Below the pieces are notes generated by a model, which had not been told where the DNA came from, did not search any database, and was given only the letters and a program-made list of their open reading frames with translations. A stretch of DNA of 11,307 nt, taken from NCBI GenBank assembly GCA_965367695.1, contig CBDUKB010000090.1, positions 1-11,307 of the forward strand, read 5' to 3'. This DNA comes from Putridiphycobacter sp965367695. Its GTDB lineage: Bacteria; Bacteroidota; Bacteroidia; Flavobacteriales_D; Crocinitomicaceae. Below are positions 6,303-11,307 of this stretch, one piece after another (within the stretch, counting starts at the first letter, position 1; the number at the start of each line of letters is the position of its first letter). Position numbers and translations under genes: made by a program.

Positions 6303-7246
6303 ATAAAAAAGTAATATTCATGGGTACCCCAGACTTTGCTGTAGCATCATTAAAGTCTTTAATTAACAATGATATTGAGGTTTTAGCTGTAGTGACAGCA
6401 CCTGATAGGCCTGCCGGAAGGGGGCAAAAACTAAGAGCTTCGGCTGTCAAAGAATTTGCCTTATTATCAAACATTCCTGTTCTTCAACCTGAAAAACTAA
6501 AGGCGCCCGAATTTATTGAAGCACTTCAAAAATTTAATGCCGACTTATTTGTGGTTGTTGCTTTTAGAATGCTTCCAGAAATAGTTTGGAGCATGCCTAC
6601 TTTGGGGACCATTAATTTACATGGTTCCTTGTTGCCAAAATACCGCGGTGCTGCACCAATTAATTGGGCAGTCATTAATGGTGATACCGAAACTGGCGTC
6701 ACGACCTTTTTTATTGAAAAAGAAATTGATACTGGAAAAATTATTGATTTTGCCAAAATACCTATTCATTCAAATGATACTGCAGGTGTTATTCACGACA
6801 AATTAATGGAAGTTGGCGCCTTACTGCTAAGCAAAACAGTTGCATCAATTTTTGAAGGCAGTGCCAAAGCAATCGATCAGCCAGCTGCGGAAGCTACACA
6901 TGCACCAAAAATATTTAAACCTGATTGTTTAATCAAATGGGACGATACTGTTTTGAATACCCATAATAAAATAAGAGGTCTTTCTCCTTATCCAACGGCT
7001 TATACTATATTGTATAAAGATGGACAACAAAAAAACCTCAAAATATTCATGAGTACCATTACAGAAAATATGCCTGCTGAAAAAACAGCAATTGTGGTAA
7101 ACGAGGAAGGATTGTTCTTTCAATGTACTGATGGATATTTAAAAATCGAAAACCTACAATTAGAAGGAAAAACAAAAATGAAAACATCAGATTTTTTAAA
7201 AGGATTTGATATTTTGCAGTGGCACCTTGTAAACCCGCACCAATAA
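6299..7246 (+). CDS. fmt: Methionyl-tRNA formyltransferase
   Basis: Fmt transfers a formyl group from 10-formyltetrahydrofolate to initiator Met-tRNA in the cytoplasm, before translation initiation. The 315-residue length is standard for the family. MGTPDFAVASL (8-18) is the typical N-terminus, and PDRPAGRGQKL (35-45) corresponds to the insertion loop contacting the tRNA acceptor stem. Catalytic N106, H108 and D144 are all present, in TINLHGS and EIDTG. SLLPKYRGAAPINWA at 110-124 is the formyl-THF site signature. The C-terminal OB-like domain starts near 208, with IKWDDT and RGLSPYPTAYT. The start codon overlaps the MATE stop by 4 nt, and I see no separate promoter. After the stop at 7244-7246 there is no convincing terminator. 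Confidence 0.98.
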   Translation: MNKKVIFMGTPDFAVASLKSLINNDIEVLAVVTAPDRPAGRGQKLRASAVKEFALLSNIPVLQPEKLKAPEFIEALQKFNADLFVVVAFRMLPEIVWSMPTLGTINLHGSLLPKYRGAAPINWAVINGDTETGVTTFFIEKEIDTGKIIDFAKIPIHSNDTAGVIHDKLMEVGALLLSKTVASIFEGSAKAIDQPAAEATHAPKIFKPDCLIKWDDTVLNTHNKIRGLSPYPTAYTILYKDGQQKNLKIFMSTITENMPAEKTAIVVNEEGLFFQCTDGYLKIENLQLEGKTKMKTSDFLKGFDILQWHLVNPHQ

Positions 7247-7277
7247 AGCAACGAGGAAAAAGCGATAAATTAGGGGG

Positions 7278-7308
7278 TTTATTAACAATCGACCACTTTT
7301 ATTAACAA
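7278..7308 (+). repeat. 11-bp direct repeat, 20-bp period, upstream of HU
   Basis: TTTATTAACAA occurs at 7278-7288 and again at 7298-7308. The copies are perfect and 20 bp apart start to start, close to two helical turns, so both would face the same side of the DNA. They lie 27 bp before the -33 element of the HU promoter, in the 158-bp non-coding gap after fmt. A tandem regulator-binding site is one reading; chance in AT-rich DNA is another. Confidence 0.5.
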
Positions 7309-7312
7309 AATA

Positions 7313-7326
7313 AAGGAATTTTCCTT
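7313..7326. promoter_or_regulatory. Short dyad before the HU promoter
   Basis: AAGGAA (7313-7318) and TTCCTT (7321-7326) are inverted repeats separated by TT. The loop is too tight for an efficient RNA hairpin with the full stem and no T-run follows, so an operator-like DNA dyad is more plausible than a terminator for fmt. Function is not established. Confidence 0.3.
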
Positions 7327-7334
7327 AGAAACGC

Positions 7335-7365
7335 TTGAAAGTTAAGGATTTTAAATATATATTCG
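7335..7365 (+). promoter_or_regulatory. Probable promoter of the HU gene
   Basis: TTG at 7335-7337, a 20-nt spacer, then TATATTCG at 7358-7365, one base off TAnnTTTG. The HU ATG is 39 nt further on, behind an A-rich leader (7391-7404) that lacks a Shine-Dalgarno sequence. A-rich leaders are typical of highly translated Bacteroidota genes. Confidence 0.55.
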
Positions 7366-7404
7366 TTTCAAATAAATGTTTAACCAATTTTAAAAAACAA
7401 AAAA

Positions 7405-7677
7405 ATGAACAAATCAGAATTAGTAGATGCAATTGCAGACAACTCAGGATTATCAAAAGCTGACTCAAAAAGAGCTTTAGAAGGATTTATTACTGCAACA
7501 GAAGGAGCACTTAAAAAAGGTGATAAAATTTCTTTAGTTGGATTTGGTTCTTTCTCTGTATCTAATAGAGCAGCTAGAACAGGAAGAAATCCACAAACTG
7601 GAAAAGAAATTAAAATTGCAGCTAAAAATGTTGTTAAATTTAAAGCGGGAGCTGATTTATCAACTAAAGTAAACTAA
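7405..7677 (+). CDS. HU family DNA-binding protein
   Basis: A 90-residue histone-like nucleoid protein that binds and bends DNA as a dimer. The N-terminal helical dimerisation part (MNKSELVDAIADNSGLSKAD, about 1-38) is followed by GDKISLVGFGSFSV (39-52), the family's central signature. The DNA-binding beta arms are at about 53-76, with RNPQTG at 61-66; P63 is the proline that intercalates in HU/IHF. The C-terminal helix ends VKFKAGADLSTKVN. Length and motifs are exactly HU-like, and the sequence cannot distinguish a homodimeric HU from one chain of a heterodimer. It is transcribed alone: its own promoter lies upstream and a strong intrinsic terminator begins 18 nt after the stop. Confidence 0.97.
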   Translation: MNKSELVDAIADNSGLSKADSKRALEGFITATEGALKKGDKISLVGFGSFSVSNRAARTGRNPQTGKEIKIAAKNVVKFKAGADLSTKVN

Positions 7678-7695
7678 TTATAGCATTTACTAGAG

Positions 7696-7726
7696 AAAGG
7701 TTTCCGTTAAGGAGACCTTTTTTTTT
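7696..7726 (+). terminator. Rho-independent terminator of the HU gene
   Basis: A 10-bp stem pairs AAAGGTTTCC (7696-7705) with GGAGACCTTT (7711-7720), with one G-U wobble, around a GTTAA loop. A run of nine T follows (7718-7726). It starts 18 nt after the HU stop. Confidence 0.93.
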
Positions 7727-7754
7727 GTCAATACTTTTTCAATGAGTACTTTTA
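7725..7754 (+). promoter_or_regulatory. Probable promoter of the pseudouridine synthase gene
   Basis: TTG at 7725-7727, a 19-nt spacer and TACTTTTA at 7747-7754, one mismatch from TAnnTTTG. The ATG at 7773 is 18 nt downstream. The TTG overlaps the end of the HU terminator T-run, so the two signals are packed together. Confidence 0.5.
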
Positions 7755-7772
7755 GACTCCTAATTAAATCCT

Positions 7773-8471
7773 ATGCCAACATCATACACACCTGAAATAT
7801 TATTCGAAGACAATCACATCATTATTATCAATAAAAAAAGTGGTGATATTGTACAAGGAGATAAAACTGGTGATGCACCTTTGAATGATTTGCTAAAAGC
7901 TTATATTAAAAAAAAATATAATAAACCAGGAAATGTTTACCTAGGAACTGTGCACCGATTGGACCGTCCCACTTCAGGAATTGTAATGTTTGCAAAAACC
8001 AGTAAAGCCTTAACCCGTTTAAATAAAATGTTTCAAGACAAGCAAATTAATAAGATTTATTGGGCAGTGACCGAAGGCCAACCTCCTGCAAAATCAGGTC
8101 ATTTAGTTGATTACCTTTTGAAAAATGAGAAACAAAACAAAAGCTATCCACATATTAAACCGGTAGATAAAAGTAAAAAAGCGGAATTAGAATACACTTA
8201 CAAGGCCAAAGGTGATCGATATTTTTACTTGGAAATCAATCCTTTAACTGGTAGGCATCATCAAATACGAGTTCAATTATCGAATATCAAATGTATCATT
8301 AAAGGAGACTTAAAGTATGGTGCCAAAAGACCTAATAAAGATGGATCTATCCATTTACATGCAAGAAAATTAATTTTCGAACACCCCATAAAAAAAGAAA
8401 TCATCACAGTTATTGCGCCAGTCCCAAACGAACCGCTTTGGCTTGATTTCCAGTCAAAAGCTGGCCAATAA
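7773..8471 (+). CDS. RluA family RNA pseudouridine synthase
   Basis: The 232-residue enzyme isomerises uridine to pseudouridine in rRNA or tRNA. The catalytic motif HRLDRPTSG is at 61-69, with D64 the nucleophilic aspartate. Further family marks are ILFEDNHIIIINKKSGDIVQ (9-28), KIYWAVTEG (94-102), LTGRHHQIRVQLS (158-170), GDLKYGAK (178-185) and IHLHARKLIFEHP (193-205). There is no N-terminal S4 domain, so it is a single-domain member (like RluA or TruC) rather than an RluC/RluD type. The RNA target cannot be read from sequence. It begins after the HU terminator with its own weak promoter match, and its TAA is directly adjacent, with no gap, to the TAA of the convergent methyltransferase gene. 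Confidence 0.94.
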   Translation: MPTSYTPEILFEDNHIIIINKKSGDIVQGDKTGDAPLNDLLKAYIKKKYNKPGNVYLGTVHRLDRPTSGIVMFAKTSKALTRLNKMFQDKQINKIYWAVTEGQPPAKSGHLVDYLLKNEKQNKSYPHIKPVDKSKKAELEYTYKAKGDRYFYLEINPLTGRHHQIRVQLSNIKCIIKGDLKYGAKRPNKDGSIHLHARKLIFEHPIKKEIITVIAPVPNEPLWLDFQSKAGQ

Positions 8472-9659
8472 TTACATTTTTGGTTTTGGTCTTCTTCCTC
8501 TTGGTTCAGTGATTCTTGTTTTGTGTTCCTTTAATTTTCCAGGAAATATTTCGTATTTTCTAAAGTCACATTCTAAATCACCATTGTAAACCCTTATTTT
8601 TTTTGCTGGCTTCAGTCCAACTGATTTTAAACCATCAACACTTGAACTAATAATCCAACAATCAAAACCACCCATTTTGTGTTTGAAAAAAGTCCCTATC
8701 TCACCATAAAACTCCTCTATAGCTTCTAATTCAAGACGTTCACCATAAGGAGGATTACAAATAAGCATTCCTTTTTCACTAGGCGCTTCTTGGTCTTTAA
8801 AATCTTTTGCTTCAAATTTTAAAATATTATCAACAGGCAACATTCTAGAATTTTCTCTTGAATTCAAAACCATTTGCGTATCAGTATCGGAACCAATAAT
8901 TTTAAATTTTAAACCCGCTTTTGGTTTTCTTGGAATTTCATCCTGTAATGCTTCAAACAAATTTACATCATAATCTTTCCAATGTTTAAAAGCAAAATTC
9001 TTTCTTTCAATCATTGGCGGTAAATCATTGGCCATTAATGCTGCTTCTATGGGGATGGTTCCGGAACCACAAAATGGATCGATTAAATCTGATTTCATAT
9101 CCCAGCCAGAACGCATGATCAATCCCGCAGCAACAATTTCATTTAATGGTGCTTCACCAACATTTTTTCGATAACCTCTTTGGAATAAAGGTGCACCTGA
9201 ACTATTTAATGAAACTGTACACTCATTGTCTTGAATATGCAAATCAAAAACAACATTGGGTTTAGATTTATCTACATCTGGTCTTTTATTAAAACTATCT
9301 CTAAAGTGATCTGCAATGGCATCTTTTAATAACAATAATGGATATTGGGAATGATTAAATGCCTTGGAATTGACCGCGCCTTTGACTGCAAAAGATTTAG
9401 TTACAGAAAAATAAGTGCTATATTTAATAAAACTTAATTTCTTTTTTAAATCATCTTCATCTTTAAAATGAAATGTTTCAATAGGCATTAAAACAGAAAT
9501 AGCAGTCCGTAGCCAAATATTTGAACGATAAAGTAATTCTTTATTACCTTCATACTTTACCATTCTATTACCTTTTTCAATGTTTTTTGCTCCTAATGAT
9601 TTTAACTCCTTTTCCAATAGGTCTTCAAATCCAAAAAACGTTTTCGCTACAATTTGCAT
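8472..9659 (-). CDS. THUMP domain class I SAM-dependent RNA methyltransferase (RlmL-like)
   Basis: The 395-residue protein resembles the m2G methyltransferase half of E. coli RlmL (23S rRNA G2445). The N-terminal part (about 1-155) is a ferredoxin-like plus THUMP RNA-binding region, beginning MQIVAKTFFGFEDLLEKEL. The Rossmann methyltransferase domain follows, with SAM motif I DPFCGSGTI (194-202), an acidic motif GSDTD (256-260) and the catalytic NPPYGER motif (302-308) typical of base N-methylation. A basic tail (about 374-395, with PRGRRPKPK) may add RNA affinity. The frame extends upstream to an ATG at 9692. I prefer 9659 because the family begins here, and because a TATATTTG box lies at 9680-9673, between the two ATGs. 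It is a lone minus-strand gene, convergent with the pseudouridine synthase and divergent from the patatin gene. The exact rRNA target is inferred only. Confidence 0.92.
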   Translation of the reverse strand: MQIVAKTFFGFEDLLEKELKSLGAKNIEKGNRMVKYEGNKELLYRSNIWLRTAISVLMPIETFHFKDEDDLKKKLSFIKYSTYFSVTKSFAVKGAVNSKAFNHSQYPLLLLKDAIADHFRDSFNKRPDVDKSKPNVVFDLHIQDNECTVSLNSSGAPLFQRGYRKNVGEAPLNEIVAAGLIMRSGWDMKSDLIDPFCGSGTIPIEAALMANDLPPMIERKNFAFKHWKDYDVNLFEALQDEIPRKPKAGLKFKIIGSDTDTQMVLNSRENSRMLPVDNILKFEAKDFKDQEAPSEKGMLICNPPYGERLELEAIEEFYGEIGTFFKHKMGGFDCWIISSSVDGLKSVGLKPAKKIRVYNGDLECDFRKYEIFPGKLKEHKTRITEPRGRRPKPKM

Positions 9660-9672
9660 ATTTTTTTTTCTG

Positions 9673-9680
9673 CAAATATA
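9673..9680 (-). promoter_or_regulatory. -7 box of the methyltransferase gene
   Basis: TATATTTG on the minus strand matches the Bacteroidota -7 consensus exactly. The gap to the chosen ATG is 13 nt, the same as in dnaX. No TTG occurs at the expected upstream spacing. The box decides between the 9692 and 9659 starts. Confidence 0.6.
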
Positions 9681-9724
9681 AGCACTTATCATTTGATATT
9701 ATTTTCTTTTAAAAAAAGAAAACC

Positions 9725-9732
9725 TACTTTTG
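9725..9732 (+). promoter_or_regulatory. -7 box of the patatin gene
   Basis: TACTTTTG matches TAnnTTTG and ends only 7 nt before the ATG at 9740. Transcription would then begin at or next to the start codon, giving a leaderless or near-leaderless message. No TTG is seen at the correct upstream spacing. Confidence 0.5.
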
Positions 9733-9739
9733 TTTACAT

Positions 9740-11307
9740 ATGAAAAAAATGCTCCCTATTTTATTCCTTTTTTATTCCTTTTTTGGAGTGACTCAGAAAA
9801 TAGGATTGGTATTTAGTGGTGGTGGAGCAACAGGCTTTGCACACATTGGCGTTTTAAAAGCCTTGGAAGAAAACAATATCCCAATCGACTATATAACAGG
9901 TACTTCTGCCGGGGCGCTTGTAGGTGCATTATATGCTTCAGGCCTCAGTCCCCTAGAAATTGAAGCCTTGGCAAAATCAAATGAATTCTTTTTAATGTCT
10001 CAAGGCTTGTTGGAAGATGAGTACAAATTTTATTTGCATAACGCAGATATTGATGCAGAATTATTATCGATAAAACTTTCAAAAGATTCCATTATACAAA
10101 AATCATTGCCAACAAATTTGCTTAATTCTACTTATCTCGACCTGGAATTAATGCATTTATTAGGTGTGAATTTGAATGCTGCCAATAACTCATTCGATAG
10201 TTTGTTTATTCCTTTTAGATGTATTGCTTCTGATATTACCACAAAAGAAAGTATCATTTTTAGGGAAGGAAGTTTGAACATGGCGGTTAGGGCTTCCATG
10301 ACTTATCCTTTCTTTTTAAGTCCAATTAAAATGGATGGAAAGCTATTATTTGATGGTGGCTTGTACAATAATTTTCCAGCCAATAATTTATTAGATGAAT
10401 TTAATGTCGATTTTATTATTGGAAGTAATGTTTCTTACAACGAACCTCCTCCGCTAGAAGATGACTTAATGTCACAAGTCAGAAATTTATTTTCTCAACA
10501 TTCCGACTACAATTTACCCTGTGAAAATGGGATTATCATTACTCCTGATCTTGGTAATATCGGCACTTTCGATTTTGACCAAATTGATGGTGCGGTGGAA
10601 GTTGGCTATCAAGCAGCTTTATTGAAAATTGATTCCATTAAAGCACAAATTTATAGAGTAGAAAACAGTGCTACTTTAAATGCCAAAAGAAAAGCATATA
10701 ATGATAAAAAAATTAAATTTTCATTTGACGAAATTAAAACAAGTGGTATTAGTTCGGATGAGAGTGCCTACATCAATAGAAAGCTGATGAAACTTAAAAA
10801 GGAGAATGGTATTTCTTATGAAACATTAAAATACCGATATTTAAAACTTTACCAGTCGGACTATATTCATTCTTTCTTTCCTACTGTGGAAGAATATAAA
10901 GACTCCACACAAACTTTAGGTTTAACAGTACGAAAAGAAAAGCCCTTAAAAGCATCATTTGGTGGTCATTTTTCGTCCCGACCTGTGAACACTGGTTTTC
11001 TAAAATTATCCTTTAGTGATTTTAAAATCACCCCGGTTACCGTCTATGCGAATGCATACTTTGGTAATTTCTACGGCTCAATTAAAACAGGGTTTAAATT
11101 ACACTTACCTACTAAAAATGAAACTTATATAGAACCTATGTACAGTAGGAGTCGTTGGGATTACTTCACTAATTTTGCCATTTTTTTTGAAGATGTACAA
11201 CCTTCTTTTTTAATTTTAGATGAATCTTTCTGGGGAGTGAAATACAATATAGAAGTATCGACAAAAGGGAAATTAGAATTTAGTTTTAAAAATGGCGTCA
11301 ATAATTA
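9740..11307 (+). CDS. Patatin-like phospholipase with POTRA/outer-membrane barrel (3' end cut by window edge)
   Basis: At least 522 residues are visible and the gene runs off the right edge. A short signal peptide (about 1-18, MKKMLPILFLF...) leads straight into the patatin hydrolase domain. That domain has the oxyanion loop GGGATG (27-32), the nucleophile elbow GTSAG (54-58, S56) and the catalytic DGG (205-207, D205), so the Ser-Asp dyad is intact. From about 330 to 395 there is a POTRA-like segment. From about 400 onward short alternating strands with aromatic residues (such as ASFGGHFSSRP and FGNFYGSIKTGFKL) suggest the start of a BamA-type beta-barrel. This is the arrangement of PlpD-like type Vd proteins, in which the barrel sits in the outer membrane. 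Lipid hydrolysis is inferred; substrate and cell location of the hydrolase are unknown. M4 (ATG at 9749) is an alternative start, but M1 gives the better signal peptide. The likely full length is around 740-760 residues. Confidence 0.92.
   Translation, partial: MKKMLPILFLFYSFFGVTQKIGLVFSGGGATGFAHIGVLKALEENNIPIDYITGTSAGALVGALYASGLSPLEIEALAKSNEFFLMSQGLLEDEYKFYLHNADIDAELLSIKLSKDSIIQKSLPTNLLNSTYLDLELMHLLGVNLNAANNSFDSLFIPFRCIASDITTKESIIFREGSLNMAVRASMTYPFFLSPIKMDGKLLFDGGLYNNFPANNLLDEFNVDFIIGSNVSYNEPPPLEDDLMSQVRNLFSQHSDYNLPCENGIIITPDLGNIGTFDFDQIDGAVEVGYQAALLKIDSIKAQIYRVENSATLNAKRKAYNDKKIKFSFDEIKTSGISSDESAYINRKLMKLKKENGISYETLKYRYLKLYQSDYIHSFFPTVEEYKDSTQTLGLTVRKEKPLKASFGGHFSSRPVNTGFLKLSFSDFKITPVTVYANAYFGNFYGSIKTGFKLHLPTKNETYIEPMYSRSRWDYFTNFAIFFEDVQPSFLILDESFWGVKYNIEVSTKGKLEFSFKNGVNN

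Noticed and set aside
7273..7277. Run of five G after fmt as part of a terminator or G-quadruplex
   Set aside because: A single G tract cannot form a quadruplex, and no complementary C-rich arm or T-run follows.
9660..9692. 11-residue N-terminal extension of the methyltransferase from ATG 9692
   Set aside because: It overlaps the TATATTTG box at 9680-9673 and does not resemble the family N-terminus, which starts at MQIVAKTFFG.
1..11307. Mobile elements, CRISPR arrays, tRNAs or a defence island
   Set aside because: Both strands were scanned by eye for terminal inverted repeats, spaced direct repeats, transposase motifs and cloverleaf sequences. None was found, and the gene content is housekeeping plus envelope functions.

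Overview
This is an AT-rich, gene-dense chromosomal stretch of a Bacteroidota bacterium, most likely a member of Flavobacteriales. Three observations point there. The proteins are of recognisable flavobacterial type: an S6/S18/L9 set, a DnaX with a C-terminus ending in -NLDIDF, a TPR-HisKA_2 sensor kinase, and a patatin followed by an outer-membrane barrel. Start codons lack Shine-Dalgarno sequences and are often preceded by A-rich leaders. Upstream regions repeatedly carry TAnnTTTG boxes, the Bacteroidota -7 element. No phage, transposon, CRISPR array, tRNA or rRNA is visible. Most of the window is core housekeeping DNA.

Layout. (1) Bases 1-1102, minus strand: ribosomal operon rpsF-rpsR-rplI (S6, S18, L9), with L9 cut by the left edge at or very near its last codon. 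(2) Bases 1237-2996, plus strand, divergent from rpsF: dnaX, the DNA polymerase III clamp-loader gene. It is split by an 11-A run at 2336-2346. The zero frame ends two codons later and gives a 371-residue gamma-like protein. The -1 frame is open for a further 216 residues and encodes the tau tail, giving a 586-residue tau. (3) Bases 3003-4916, minus strand: an orphan membrane sensor kinase (signal peptide, TPRs, one TM helix, HisKA_2, HATPase). (4) Bases 4968-7246, plus strand: a MATE-family exporter overlapping fmt (methionyl-tRNA formyltransferase) by 4 nt. (5) Bases 7405-7726: an HU gene with its own promoter, an upstream direct repeat and a strong intrinsic terminator. (6) Bases 7773-8471: an RluA-family pseudouridine synthase. 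It converges with zero gap on (7) a THUMP-domain RNA methyltransferase (minus, 8472-9659). (8) Base 9740 to the right edge: a patatin-like phospholipase with a POTRA-like segment and the start of a beta-barrel, truncated by the window.

How they fit together. Several genes serve protein synthesis: three ribosomal proteins, the initiator-tRNA formylase, an rRNA/tRNA pseudouridine synthase and an RlmL-like methyltransferase. Replication and nucleoid structure are represented by dnaX and HU. The kinase, exporter and patatin are envelope proteins. The observation most worth following is the dnaX poly-A site, whose position at the end of the clamp-loader collar domain suggests programmed production of both gamma and tau. 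A one-base homopolymer sequencing error must be excluded first. I found no clearly new defence or mobile system here.
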